Shown: positions 15,710 to 24,901 of the stretch, one piece after another
Position numbering within the stretch: position 1 is the stretch's first letter
Layout: every line of letters starts with the position of its first letter
Assembly: GCA_002423495.1 (NCBI GenBank)
Contig: DIWN01000045.1
Location: 3,633 to 57,104 of the forward strand
DNA length: 53,472 bases
From: Anaerolineaceae bacterium UBA6105
Lineage (GTDB): Bacteria > Chloroflexota > Anaerolineae > Anaerolineales > Anaerolineaceae
Reading direction: 5' to 3'
Made by a program: the position numbers and the translations under genes
Notes under the pieces: generated by a model
Told to the model about the DNA's origin: nothing
Database searches by the model: none
What the model saw: only the letters and a program-made list of their open reading frames with translations

Positions 15710-17170
15710 ATGGGAAATTCTGGAAGTGTAGAGTTCTTGCCTCTTGAATCTGCTCAAAATACAGATCCAGGCAGGAAACGGCCAAATAACGAAGACTGGG
15801 TAACTGGTTTTGAGCCAACTAATCCACTTGAAATTCAAAATAGTGGATCCCTCTATATAGTGGCTGATGGAGTAGGGGGGGCAAGTCGAGGGGAGCGTGC
15901 CAGCCAATATGCTGCTGAAAGAGTTTTATTCGATTTCTTCAAGGAAACGACTTTAGAGCCAGCCAAACGCCTTCAGAACGCGATGAGAAGCGTTTGCAAA
16001 GAAATCTTCGAATACGCCCAGGACAGCAATCTTTCCAGGATGGCAACGACCTTGGTAGCTGCCAATATTCGGGGTAACATCCTCACAGTTGCTAATGTAG
16101 GGGATAGCCGATGCTACATCATTCGCTCGGGAAAAGTTGTCCAAATTACACAGGATCATAATTATGCCGCCGAATTGGTCAGGAACGGCTCAATGACAGC
16201 TGAAGAGGCGAAGCATGCCAAGAGCGGCAACACACTGCTTCGCAGCATTGGTGGTGATCGGGATGTTGAAGTTGACGTCTTCGGAGAAATTGATCTTTTC
16301 CCAGGGGACATTGTGTTGCTCTGTTCTGATGGACTTACGCGCTATGCGGAAAGTGAAACCCTTTTAAAATTGTGTGCCGATGGGACCTCCGAGCAAATTT
16401 CGCAAAGGCTTATTGATTTTGCTAACAATTCTGGTGGAGCCGACAATATTTCCGTTTACATAATCAAGGTTGGTTCCGATGCCGTCAAAAGAGACATTGA
16501 TGAAGAAAAAACGATACCAACACCCATAAGCTTAAACTTTGCCAAGGCGAAAAAGTCTGCCGGGAAAAAGAAAACACTTCTTCCTGTAAGAGAACCATTG
16601 AGCCGGGCAAAAATCGTCAACATTGGCTTATTGAGTCTACTGGTCCTGATACTCTTTTCTGGTGTTTTCTACCTCATCAATCGGGTTAAAGACGGAGCCG
16701 ATGATCCGGAAGTAGCCTTGTTAAGTTCCCCGACCTCTGAATTGCCAGCCGCTCTTCCTGGTGACCCGACAATCCCGACGGAAGATGTAACTCCGACGAC
16801 TCAAACCGATGATCCTTTACTTTTACCACCAGAGCCAACAAATAGTATCGATTTGACCCAAACTGCAGCGCCAACGCTTCAGGAAACATCTACAAATTTT
16901 CCAGACTCTTATTGTGTTTATTTAACCCAACGCGGTGATAATATTTCAACTATTTTTGGCGAATTTGGTAAAGAGTATAGAGATTATACAACGTTTTCCG
17001 TGTTTAATTATTGTAATTTAGGTCAACTAACGTGTTCTGAAAAGGGAGATCCCTATCCAATTGATGCAACTATCCAGCCTGGATGGTTTTTAATTATTCC
17101 GGAGGTAAATGAAGAAACGTGTACTTTAACTAAAAATATTGAAGGTCATTGGATTTATGTGAACCCATAG
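15710..17170 (+). CDS. Membrane PP2C Ser/Thr phosphatase with extracytoplasmic LysM-like domain
   Basis: A 486-residue protein. Residues ~15-265 are a PP2C/PPM phosphatase with all metal-site motifs: RKRPNNEDW, VADGVGG, MATTLVAA, NVGDSRCYIIR, QDHNYAAELV, LLCSDGLTRY and GGADNISVYI. It should reverse phosphorylation by the kinases downstream. A helix (~305-325) and a Pro/Thr linker lead to a C-terminal ~75-residue domain beginning YCVYLTQRGDNISTIFGEF and ending IQPGWFLIIPEV. This is LysM-like in layout but contains extra residues and four Cys that could form disulfides. A phosphatase whose outer domain could bind peptidoglycan mirrors the PASTA kinases of other bacteria. The LysM assignment is by pattern and less certain than the PP2C call. 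Confidence 0.88.
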   Translation: MGNSGSVEFLPLESAQNTDPGRKRPNNEDWVTGFEPTNPLEIQNSGSLYIVADGVGGASRGERASQYAAERVLFDFFKETTLEPAKRLQNAMRSVCKEIFEYAQDSNLSRMATTLVAANIRGNILTVANVGDSRCYIIRSGKVVQITQDHNYAAELVRNGSMTAEEAKHAKSGNTLLRSIGGDRDVEVDVFGEIDLFPGDIVLLCSDGLTRYAESETLLKLCADGTSEQISQRLIDFANNSGGADNISVYIIKVGSDAVKRDIDEEKTIPTPISLNFAKAKKSAGKKKTLLPVREPLSRAKIVNIGLLSLLVLILFSGVFYLINRVKDGADDPEVALLSSPTSELPAALPGDPTIPTEDVTPTTQTDDPLLLPPEPTNSIDLTQTAAPTLQETSTNFPDSYCVYLTQRGDNISTIFGEFGKEYRDYTTFSVFNYCNLGQLTCSEKGDPYPIDATIQPGWFLIIPEVNEETCTLTKNIEGHWIYVNP

Positions 17171-17190
17171 AAATTCTTTGAGGAGGAAAA

Positions 17191-17967
17191 ATGAATACAA
17201 CGCTTGGTTTTTTTAATTGGTTTTTTAGAGGGCTTGGGGGGTTAGGTGGATGGATAATTTTCCTGATTTTAGCTTTGGCCGCAGTGATTTGGATTTTTTA
17301 TGATAGTGCAAAAAGAAATCTACCAGTATTAGGCTGGCGTTTGGGAGCGGTATTGTTGGCCGCCCTAATTATCCCTTCAATTATTTTCCGTTTGTCGTCA
17401 GTTGAAATTATCGTAAGCCTGACTCCTTTTAGTGAAGCCATCTTTTATCTTGGCTTGCTGGGTGGGATATTGCCAGTGGTTATCGCCATCGGATACTATG
17501 TCACCTACAAAGGCTTGGTCGGCTGCCGTATTGGTCACGTTTATGAAGCGGTTTTGGGGCAATGCCCTGAATGTGAGCAACCCGCAAGGAGGATGGACTA
17601 TCAAGACCAATATGTTCCGCCAGCACCTCGTCCCATGCCGGAACCTGTGGCTGCTCCACGCCCAAGCAAACCCAAAACTAACGCCTGGTTTATTGACCAA
17701 AGCGGGAGGAACTACCAGTTATGCCAGGGCGAGACCAGCATCGGGCGATCTTCCACCAACGATATTCAGTTCAGCGGGGTCAGCAGTATATCCCGGCAGC
17801 ACGCCAAGGTGCAGGAGAAAAGTGGCCGCTTTTACCTGGCAGACCTGGCCAGTGGTTCCGGGACAAAGGTTAATGGTCAATTTATCCATCAACCAACTTT
17901 GCTGGAACCCAATGATCAAATTCAGTTCAGTGACAACGTCATTGTAACCTTCGTAACCACGAAATAA
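17191..17967 (+). CDS. Membrane FHA-domain protein with short zinc-ribbon-like motif
   Basis: A 258-residue protein preceded by TTGAGGAGGAAAA, a strong ribosome binding site. Two or three N-terminal helices (GGWIIFLILALAAVIWIFY; a hydrophobic segment ~50-70; LGLLGGILPVVIAIGYYVTY) are followed by a short segment with GCRIGHVYEAVLGQCPECEQPA, a CPxC knuckle with His/Cys nearby that could be a half zinc ribbon. A Pro-rich linker follows and then an FHA domain in the last ~95 residues with TSIGRSSTNDI, SISRQHAKV and SGTKVNGQF, i.e. complete phosphothreonine-binding residues. It probably docks phosphorylated partners from the adjacent kinases at the membrane. No enzymatic domain is present. Confidence 0.8.
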   Translation: MNTTLGFFNWFFRGLGGLGGWIIFLILALAAVIWIFYDSAKRNLPVLGWRLGAVLLAALIIPSIIFRLSSVEIIVSLTPFSEAIFYLGLLGGILPVVIAIGYYVTYKGLVGCRIGHVYEAVLGQCPECEQPARRMDYQDQYVPPAPRPMPEPVAAPRPSKPKTNAWFIDQSGRNYQLCQGETSIGRSSTNDIQFSGVSSISRQHAKVQEKSGRFYLADLASGSGTKVNGQFIHQPTLLEPNDQIQFSDNVIVTFVTTK

Positions 17968-17990
17968 GCATATTTTGGAGGAAAAATAAA

Positions 17991-18596
17991 ATGGCTCAAG
18001 AATTAACTTGCCCTTTGCACGGTCCTTATCCTGCTTCGTATGGCACTTGTCCGCGGTGCGCAAAGTTGGCTGGTGCACGCCCCCAGGACCCTGGTCCGAT
18101 AGGAGCGTCTGATGATGATATGCCCACTGATTATTTTGCTGGTCGTGATAATGCAGCCTTTCAGCCAAACAACGTGGATGAAGCTCCAACAGTACTGCCC
18201 GGTGGATCCCGCCGTATTTTAGATATGGATGAGCAAGAGACCAATCTTGGTTTTCAAAGACAAGGCGATGATGTCACTGAATTAGCGGTTCCAGAGGTGG
18301 GTCCTCAGGCAATCCTATGGGTGAAAGAAGGAAGAAGACGCGGTCGCATTTACCAAATAAAGGAAGAAACCATTATTGGCCGAAAAAATGCTGATCTAAT
18401 CCTTGATGATCCAAAAGTTTCTACCACTCACGCGAAAATCGTCATCGAGAAAGATGAATATATCCTGATTGATTTCCATTCGAAGAATGGTACGTTCGTG
18501 AATGGTGAGCGTATAAAAGCAGAAACGTCTCTGAAAGAGAATGACACTGTAAAAATTGGTGAGGTAGTGTTTGTGCTCAAAGTTTTAGACAATTAA
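17991..18596 (+). CDS. Cytoplasmic FHA-domain protein with N-terminal zinc ribbon
   Basis: A 201-residue protein with no membrane segment, preceded by TTGGAGGAAAAATAAA. The N-terminus has CPLHGPY and GTCPRCAKL, a paired-Cys zinc-ribbon-like element. A ~75-residue acidic, low-complexity middle contains Thr residues (DEAPTVLPGG) that could be kinase targets. The last ~95 residues are an FHA domain (TIIGRKNADLIL, STTHAKIVI, NGTFVNGERI). The Arg of the common SRxH motif is Thr here, while the Ser and His are kept. This layout, a Thr-containing acidic tail plus FHA, resembles GarA/OdhI, where kinase phosphorylation of a TxxxTxxF-like segment switches the FHA. The exact motif is not present, so only the general idea carries over. 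Confidence 0.78.
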   Translation: MAQELTCPLHGPYPASYGTCPRCAKLAGARPQDPGPIGASDDDMPTDYFAGRDNAAFQPNNVDEAPTVLPGGSRRILDMDEQETNLGFQRQGDDVTELAVPEVGPQAILWVKEGRRRGRIYQIKEETIIGRKNADLILDDPKVSTTHAKIVIEKDEYILIDFHSKNGTFVNGERIKAETSLKENDTVKIGEVVFVLKVLDN

Positions 18597-18612
18597 AGAC
18601 CGGGAGAGCCCG

Positions 18613-19467
18613 ATGGTAAAGTGGAAATGGCTATTGCGTATCGCAAGCTTACTGATAATGCTGGGTTTTTTTATGCCAGCTGTGTTAGTCTCGTGCAATG
18701 CCGGTTTTTTTGAGACAGGTGATACATTAAGTTTGGCTGAAGTCGCTAAATATTTGGATAGACCCATTCTGTATATTGTGCCAATCCTCTCGATTGCTGC
18801 CATAGTATTGTCATTCCTTCAGGATGTGTTTGTTTCCAGTGCTGCGGCTTTACTTTGGGGGCAACTTGGGGCGCTTGGACTTCAAATATTCATCCTGGTT
18901 ATGACAATTGTTTCCATGAGCTCGGAAGTTCCTAATTTGCCGTATAACATGATCAAGATCAAAGCAAGGTTTGGAACATTCCTGATTGTTGGATCTGCAG
19001 CTCTGTACCTGGCGGCGTGGGTGATGCAAAAGAAGGGTTCCACCATTCCAATTATGGCATCACCAGTTTACAAAGAAACCTTAATTGAAGAACAGGAAGA
19101 CCCTTTTCTCAACAGGCCTCTCTCACCACCCTATGCACCTGAAGAAGTGATGAGGGCTCCACTTGAGCAATTGCCATCCCAACCAACCCTGGTAGTTCTT
19201 GCCGGCAACCTCGCGAGCAGACAAATACAGATCAGCAATGATGGCTTTTCCATCGGGAGGTCCTCAAAAAACCAATTGCACCTTGAAGACCAGACAGTTT
19301 CCAGGGAACACGCTGTTTTTCGATATTCACAAGGTGTGTGGTTTTTACAGGACCAGGAGAGTACCCGCGGCACTTTTGTAAACGGGGTACGAACAGACGC
19401 GATCAGGCTGAATGATAGGGATGAAATTGGCATAGGACCTTACAGGTTCCAGTTTCGGCTCAATTAG
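18613..19467 (+). CDS. Four-helix membrane protein with C-terminal FHA domain
   Basis: A 284-residue protein. About four hydrophobic segments fill the first ~145 residues: an N-terminal one (LLIMLGFFMPAVLVSC), ILYIVPILSIAAIVLSFL, a third around LGALGLQIFILVMTIVSMS, and FLIVGSAALYLAAWVM. After a hydrophilic linker the last ~90 residues form an FHA domain with FSIGRSSKNQLHL, TVSREHAVF, RGTFVNGVRT and a terminal IGPYRFQF, all key residues present. The gene follows the zinc-ribbon FHA gene by 16 bp and precedes a kinase by 33 bp, within the same operon. The membrane part matches no family I recognise. A scaffold recruiting phosphorylated kinases or substrates to the membrane is a plausible role. 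Confidence 0.78.
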   Translation: MVKWKWLLRIASLLIMLGFFMPAVLVSCNAGFFETGDTLSLAEVAKYLDRPILYIVPILSIAAIVLSFLQDVFVSSAAALLWGQLGALGLQIFILVMTIVSMSSEVPNLPYNMIKIKARFGTFLIVGSAALYLAAWVMQKKGSTIPIMASPVYKETLIEEQEDPFLNRPLSPPYAPEEVMRAPLEQLPSQPTLVVLAGNLASRQIQISNDGFSIGRSSKNQLHLEDQTVSREHAVFRYSQGVWFLQDQESTRGTFVNGVRTDAIRLNDRDEIGIGPYRFQFRLN

Positions 19468-19500
19468 GAATGTGAAGGTTGGATACTGAGTAAACAGCAA

Positions 19501-20865
19501 ATGGAGTCATTGTCAGGTCGCACATTGCAAGGCAGGTATTTTCTCCGTGAACTGGTTGGTTCTGGAGGAATGGCGGATGTGTATCTTGCCTGGGATCAGC
19601 TCAGAAACGCAAAAATGGCTGTTAAGGTCCTGCGTAGGGATTTGAGCAGTAATACTCTTTTCTTTGATCGATTTGCCAATGAGGCCAAAATTCTGAGGAA
19701 ACTTGAACATCCGAACATTGTTCGTTTGTTTGAGTTTGAACGGGATAATGAAGTAGCTTTCATTGTGATGCAGTGGGTTGATGGATCTAACCTTCGCCAA
19801 ATTATCAACAAATCCCACCGGATTCTCTCTTTGGAAGATTGTTCCCAGATATTAGGATCTGTATGTTCAGCGCTCCATTATGCCCATGAAAATAGAATCT
19901 ACCATTGTGATATTAAACCAGCCAACATCATGTTGGATATCAAGGGGAACACATTTGACACCTTATTGACGGATTTTGGAGTTGCTCAACTTGCAGACAA
20001 CCTCGTGGGCGGTGGTACCCCGACGTATATGGCACCCGAGCAATTTACCGAAGGCAATATTGATGCGAGGACGGATGTTTACGCCCTGGGAGTTTCACTC
20101 TATGAAATACTTTCAGGTGGAATTACACCTTACAAGGGATTATCTCCTCGTAGTGAAGGCGGCACAACAAAAGAGAGAATTGCATGGGAGCACCTCAACT
20201 CGGTACCACCGAGTTTGATGCAGATAAATCCGAACTGTTCGCCAACCATGGAAAGAGTTGTTCTGACAGCCATGCAGAAAAATCCTCAGAAAAGGTTTTC
20301 TTCTGTTATGGATTTCTTAAACGCCTTTGAACAAGCCCGGTCAACCATGGCCAGTGAACCTGCACCTGTAAACAACGACATCAGGTCATTGATTACACAA
20401 TTTTCACAACAGACTATCTCGGCAACGACAACAATTCTTGATAAGATTTTTAGGAATGAGGCTGTAGAGCAAAATTCATCTCCTGTTGAGCATAACGCGT
20501 CCCGGAGGGCGGATGATTCTATTTACCGAAAAGGATCGCATACCACCAGTGGCATGAATGTTCTTGGAAGGAATCATTATCTCTATAGTCGATCCGGGCT
20601 TTTTGCCGGCCGGAGGCTTCCGATAGGTATGGGTGAGACTGCAATTGGTCGCGGCACACAAGTGCAGATAAAACTGACTGAGGCAACTGTCTCGCGTCGG
20701 CATGCTACCATCATCCGCACAATGCGGGGAGTTTATATCCGTGATGATGGAAGCACGATGGGCACTTTTGTAAACGGAATGCGAATTTCCGGTACAGCTC
20801 AGCTAAAAGTAGGCGATATTATCCAAATTGGATCCCAACAGATTTTTGAATATACAAAAGGGTGA
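19501..20865 (+). CDS. Soluble Ser/Thr kinase with C-terminal FHA domain and HCD catalytic loop
   Basis: A 454-residue protein with no membrane helix. Residues ~12-280 are a Hanks-type kinase: VGSGGMADVYLA, VKVL with Lys ~42, Glu ~61, DFGVAQ with Asp ~158 and TPTYMAPEQ. The catalytic loop reads YHCDIKPANIML: Asp ~137 is kept but the Arg of HRD is Cys, so it is a non-RD kinase that should not depend on the usual activation-loop phosphate contact. A ~90-residue linker leads to an FHA domain (ETAIGRGTQVQIKL, TVSRRHATI, MGTFVNGMRI). Having kinase and FHA in one chain suggests binding to its own phosphothreonines or to a phosphorylated partner. It is the only cytoplasmic kinase of the four in this operon. 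Confidence 0.88.
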   Translation: MESLSGRTLQGRYFLRELVGSGGMADVYLAWDQLRNAKMAVKVLRRDLSSNTLFFDRFANEAKILRKLEHPNIVRLFEFERDNEVAFIVMQWVDGSNLRQIINKSHRILSLEDCSQILGSVCSALHYAHENRIYHCDIKPANIMLDIKGNTFDTLLTDFGVAQLADNLVGGGTPTYMAPEQFTEGNIDARTDVYALGVSLYEILSGGITPYKGLSPRSEGGTTKERIAWEHLNSVPPSLMQINPNCSPTMERVVLTAMQKNPQKRFSSVMDFLNAFEQARSTMASEPAPVNNDIRSLITQFSQQTISATTTILDKIFRNEAVEQNSSPVEHNASRRADDSIYRKGSHTTSGMNVLGRNHYLYSRSGLFAGRRLPIGMGETAIGRGTQVQIKLTEATVSRRHATIIRTMRGVYIRDDGSTMGTFVNGMRISGTAQLKVGDIIQIGSQQIFEYTKG

Positions 20866-20869
20866 GGTT

Positions 20870-22387
20870 ATGAAACGTAAGCTTTTATTCTTTCGCTCGT
20901 TTTTGATTATCCCAATTCTGATTAGTTTTTCGCTTATCGGCACATTTCCGACTGTCGGAAAGGTGCAGGCGACACAATCACTGCAAACATTATCTACTGA
21001 TACTTTGCTTGTTTTTGATACCTCGGGCAGTATGAATGGACCTGATTCAAGCGGCATATCAAAAATTGACGCTGCGCGTGAAGCTGGCTTCCAGATCTTG
21101 AACATTATCGAAGCAGAAAATCTGGCGCTTGTAGGTTCGAGTGAAGTTGGTGTAGTCAGTTATGACAGATCTGCCAGGGTGGTTAGTCCCTTAACCAGAG
21201 ATATTGTTTTGCTTAAAGACATGATTTCTGGAATGGTGGCGGACGGTGGAACAGCAATGGCTGATGGGCTGCAAGCTGGTATTACCCAGTTTAGCTCCAC
21301 TTTTGCGAACAAGACCCTGATCCTGCTCAGTGATGGTCTGCCAAATATCAGTCTAAACTCAGGCAACTCACAGGACATCGTCTTTATCCAGCAGGAAGTC
21401 ATTGACCTTGCCACCCAGGCTGGTCAGCAGGGTATATGCGTGTATACTGTCGGATTAGGCGATCCAAGGACTAGTGAGGCCTCCATCGATGAGGATTTTC
21501 TGACGAGAGTTGCTTTAGCATCCGGTTGCGGCCAGTTCTATTATGCAAGAGACGCGATGGAATTGGCAAACGTGTATGTTGAACTACGGCACACTTCCAC
21601 TGGTGTCATTCAATTCCAAAAAACCGGACAGATTGCTGAGGGTCAGCAGATAGATCTGGGGTCTGTGCAAATTCCCGAATATCAAGATCTGTTCTTGTTT
21701 ACAGTGAACTGGCCTGGCAGTAAACTGCAACCAATTCTGATTGATCCTTCTGGAGTTACTGTAGATAATTCTTATACTGGCGTTTCCATTTCGGAAGCCT
21801 CATCTCTGATTTCCTACATCCTAAATAACCCTATTCCTGGAAATTGGCAGTTACAGTTGCTTGGGCTTGATGTGCCCCAGGGACTGGCTGACTTTAATGC
21901 AATTCTCTCAACTCGGGCAGGGGTGATCCCAAGCCCAAGCCCAACTCCAATCCCTACCCAAGCTGTTATCCAGGATTCAGGTGGTGGGGGTCTCGCGATA
22001 TTTCTGTTTTTCCTGGTTTTGTTTGGCGCAGGCCTGGCAATCTTTGTCTACACCAACACTCTGAAAAATAAGAAAGCGAAAGAGGTTATCGCCAGTTCTA
22101 CCGGAGCAAGAATCCGGGCAGAAAGAGGTGAGTATCGCGAGAGGCTCATTCCCATTCATGATGGTTTTGTGATTGGAAGAGGTTCACTTTGTGATCTCAA
22201 ATTAAACGATACTTCCATTTCAAGACGCCACACCACCCTGAGATTCTCGCGTGGCGCCTGGTATATCCAGGATCTTGGCAGCAGCAGTGGAACGTATGTA
22301 AACGGGAAAAAGGTTGAAGGTCTGAAGTTAAACCCCGGAGATAAAATTGCTATAGGCAATAACACATTCACATTTCTGTCTGATTGA
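20870..22387 (+). CDS. Membrane-spanning VWA - FHA protein
   Basis: A 505-residue protein starting at ATG 20870, after GGGTGAGGTT and directly before a signal peptide (LLFFRSFLIIPILISFSLIG). Domains: VWA ~42-245 with MIDAS DTSGSM (Asp ~50), GGTAMADGLQ and LLSDGLPN; a beta region (~250-365); a Pro-rich linker; a transmembrane helix (LAIFLFFLVLFGAGLAIFVY); and a C-terminal FHA domain (FVIGRGSLCDLKL, SISRRHTTL, SGTYVNGKKV). Predicted topology is VWA outside, FHA inside, as for the first VWA protein, but without Ig modules and with clearly different sequence, so the two are not a recent duplication. The gene starts 4 bp after the kinase stop and is tightly coupled to the next kinase. Confidence 0.86.
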   Translation: MKRKLLFFRSFLIIPILISFSLIGTFPTVGKVQATQSLQTLSTDTLLVFDTSGSMNGPDSSGISKIDAAREAGFQILNIIEAENLALVGSSEVGVVSYDRSARVVSPLTRDIVLLKDMISGMVADGGTAMADGLQAGITQFSSTFANKTLILLSDGLPNISLNSGNSQDIVFIQQEVIDLATQAGQQGICVYTVGLGDPRTSEASIDEDFLTRVALASGCGQFYYARDAMELANVYVELRHTSTGVIQFQKTGQIAEGQQIDLGSVQIPEYQDLFLFTVNWPGSKLQPILIDPSGVTVDNSYTGVSISEASSLISYILNNPIPGNWQLQLLGLDVPQGLADFNAILSTRAGVIPSPSPTPIPTQAVIQDSGGGGLAIFLFFLVLFGAGLAIFVYTNTLKNKKAKEVIASSTGARIRAERGEYRERLIPIHDGFVIGRGSLCDLKLNDTSISRRHTTLRFSRGAWYIQDLGSSSGTYVNGKKVEGLKLNPGDKIAIGNNTFTFLSD

Positions 22388-22389
22388 CA

Positions 22390-23808
22390 ATGAGATTTCG
22401 CGAAGGTCAAGTCGTTGCCCAACGCTATAAGGTAATCAACCTGATAGGCGAAGGCAGTGGAGGAGAAGTTTATAAGGTCTGGGATAACAAACGCTCTACA
22501 CACCTGGCTTTAAAACTCCTGAAGCCGGAATGGAATAGTAATCCTAAACTGATTGCCAGTTTTCTTGACGAGGCAAAGTCATTGGCGAATCTCCAGCATC
22601 CCAATATTGTGAGATTCTATGAACTGGTGACCGATGAAGATTTGACTTTTTTCCTGATGGATTATGTTGATGGCATCACCCTGAGGACAATCCTAAAAGA
22701 GTCATCCACACCTCTCTCACTCGACAAAATTCTTTCGATTATTACCCCGATATGCCGGGCATTACATTACGCGCACCAGCAAAAGGTGATCCATTGTGAT
22801 GTCAAACCAGAAAATATTTTGATAGACCGAAACGGGTTGGTCTTTCTTACCGATTTTGGAATTGCTCTCCACAGGGGCGGCGGAAGCAATATCCTGGGAA
22901 TAGCAGGTACTCCAACCTATATGGCTCCTGAACAGATCAACGGGGTTGGTATCAGCCCGCAAACAGACGTATATGCTCTTGGAGTCCTTCTTTATGAATT
23001 ATTCACTTTGGTCAAGCCATTCCAAGGCAAGACGGGTTCAACCCAAAGCTCAACAAACGACCGTATCCGCTGGGAACATGTTCACATTTTCCCAGTTGCT
23101 CCAAATCAAGTAAATTCAAGGATAGGAAAGGACCTTAGTGAAGTAATTCTCACTTGCCTGAGCAAAAACCCATATCAGCGTTATCCTGGCACCATTGAGC
23201 TTTTGGATGCCCTGGAAAAACTCCAAATTGAGAAACCAAATATCCCTGTTGAAATCAAAAAAGAGGAACCTGTTTCGAGGGAGCCTGTTCTTGAACGCAG
23301 GAAGGCTACTTTCCCGATATTGTTAGCAGTCATTATGGTAGCAATCATTGTTTCATTGTTTCTCTTAATGGGCAGACCGGCCGGAAATTTACTCCCAAGC
23401 CAGGAAATTCAACCTGATGTGTTTTATGATGAAAATGCCTGCATGGATGTTGATTTGCGACCTCTGGCTGAGGCAATTTTGGAAGAGTGTGTAACGGGTA
23501 TTAACGTTAATAGTGATGGAAAGATACAAGTCCATTTTCGCTGGGAATTGATTGGCAGCCAACAGAACTTGGCTGTGAACATCGCGGCAGATTCAAACAA
23601 TTACAACATGTACATCATGGATAACCTTGGCAACAGATTGAACCATATTTCAACTGGGGGTGGGACAAATCAGGATGTTACCCTGAAAGCCGGGGATTAT
23701 AAGGAGGGCTGGTTTTTCTTCCCATCACTTTCCCCTGATGCTGATGGTTTCTATTTTGTTGACGATGACAACCAGGTAATTACCGACCTGCTGGAGAGAA
23801 AATGGTAA
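22390..23808 (+). CDS. Transmembrane Ser/Thr kinase (HCD loop) with unrecognised extracytoplasmic domain
   Basis: A 472-residue protein from ATG 22390, two bases after the VWA stop; a TTG at 22384 is also in frame. The kinase domain spans ~12-275 with IGEGSGGEVYKV, LALKLL (Lys ~42), IHCDVKPENILI (Asp ~137, Cys in place of the HRD Arg), DFGIAL and TPTYMAPEQ. A helix (FPILLAVIMVAIIVSLFLLM) at ~310 is followed by a ~140-residue outer domain with beta character (CMDVDLRPLAEAILEECV, HFRWELIG, LNHISTGGG, FFFPSLSPDADGFYFV) that I cannot assign. Two Cys flank its first part. The gap to the next kinase is 146 bp, so the operon may be interrupted here. Confidence 0.85.
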   Translation: MRFREGQVVAQRYKVINLIGEGSGGEVYKVWDNKRSTHLALKLLKPEWNSNPKLIASFLDEAKSLANLQHPNIVRFYELVTDEDLTFFLMDYVDGITLRTILKESSTPLSLDKILSIITPICRALHYAHQQKVIHCDVKPENILIDRNGLVFLTDFGIALHRGGGSNILGIAGTPTYMAPEQINGVGISPQTDVYALGVLLYELFTLVKPFQGKTGSTQSSTNDRIRWEHVHIFPVAPNQVNSRIGKDLSEVILTCLSKNPYQRYPGTIELLDALEKLQIEKPNIPVEIKKEEPVSREPVLERRKATFPILLAVIMVAIIVSLFLLMGRPAGNLLPSQEIQPDVFYDENACMDVDLRPLAEAILEECVTGINVNSDGKIQVHFRWELIGSQQNLAVNIAADSNNYNMYIMDNLGNRLNHISTGGGTNQDVTLKAGDYKEGWFFFPSLSPDADGFYFVDDDNQVITDLLERKW

Positions 23809-23953
23809 TCTGCTTTACTGGAAATGAACTCAGACAAAACAGACCCAACATCAATGGTTTGGTTTTTGTTTTAATGCCCATTATCTTCGAGGCGAGGGAG
23901 AATTGAAGTCGCTAACCAACTCTTCTGGATCAGTTATCCAATCGGGCGGCGAT

Positions 23954-24901
23954 TATGTCCTCTAACCTGGTAGGTCAGGTCGTAGCCGACCAATTCAGGG
24001 TGGACTCCTTCATATCCGCGGGAGGGATGGGGGCGGTATTTCGGGTTTGGGATCTGAAGAGGAACGTTCCATTGGCCATGAAAGTACTTCATGCTGATCT
24101 GGCGGAAGACCAGGTTATGTTTGAACGCTTCAAGCGGGAAGCTAGGGCTTTGAGGAAACTCGAACATCCGAATATCGTTCCATTTTATGGTCTCTACCAG
24201 GTACCTACTCTGACTTTCTTACTGGAACGCTTTATCGACGGACCCACGCTCAAAGAAGTACTGGCCCGGCGACCAGCTGGAAGCATGCTGCGCTCGCAGC
24301 ATGTGCTGTGCATCATAAAAGCTTTGTGTTCAGCAGTAGGATATGCCCACAGTAACAATGTCATCCATTGTGATATCAAGGCCGCTAATGTGATGATCGA
24401 CAAAGGTGGGCAGATCTACCTGGGGGACTTTGGGATAGCCAGGCACGCAGAAAGTGACGTCACGGCGATGCCTGGAGCAGGCACACCTGCATACATGGCA
24501 CCGGAACAGATACTGGGCAGGTCGGTGACACGGGAAACTGACATCTATGCTTTGGGAGTACTTCTGTTTGAATTGCTGACAGGACAGCGACCGTTTAGGG
24601 GGAATGAGCTTTCGTCGGAGAGATCAGGGAACACAATCAATGAGCGCATCCGATATGCGCAACTGAACCTGCCAGCGCCAGACCCGCGTGTGTTGAATGC
24701 AAAGATCAGTCCCGCGGTATCTGCGATTGTGCTGCGGACGCTGGAGAAAGAGCCCAGCGCGCGTTTTTCATCATGCCAGGAACTATTCTTAGCCCTTTGC
24801 CAGGCTTATGGCATCCGACCTGAGCAAATTCCTGACCGATTATCGGGCATCAACATCAGCCAAGCCCCAGTGGCGCCAGTATATTATCCGGATAGTCCCG
24901 C
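23954..24901 (+). repeat. Kinase-domain direct repeat, copy 1 of 2
   Basis: About 950 bp from the start codon of this kinase gene to the linker recurs at 25694-26641 with roughly 25 base differences by eye. Differences cluster (about 20 lie between 24351 and 24665), while 24062-24351 and 24670-24901 are identical or nearly so. Similarity ends abruptly just before the ATG and decays through the transmembrane segment. Confidence 0.9.

Noticed and set aside
17719..18189. A 156-codon minus-strand frame across two FHA genes
   Set aside because: Both plus-strand genes have FHA motifs and strong ribosome binding sites; the antisense product is featureless.
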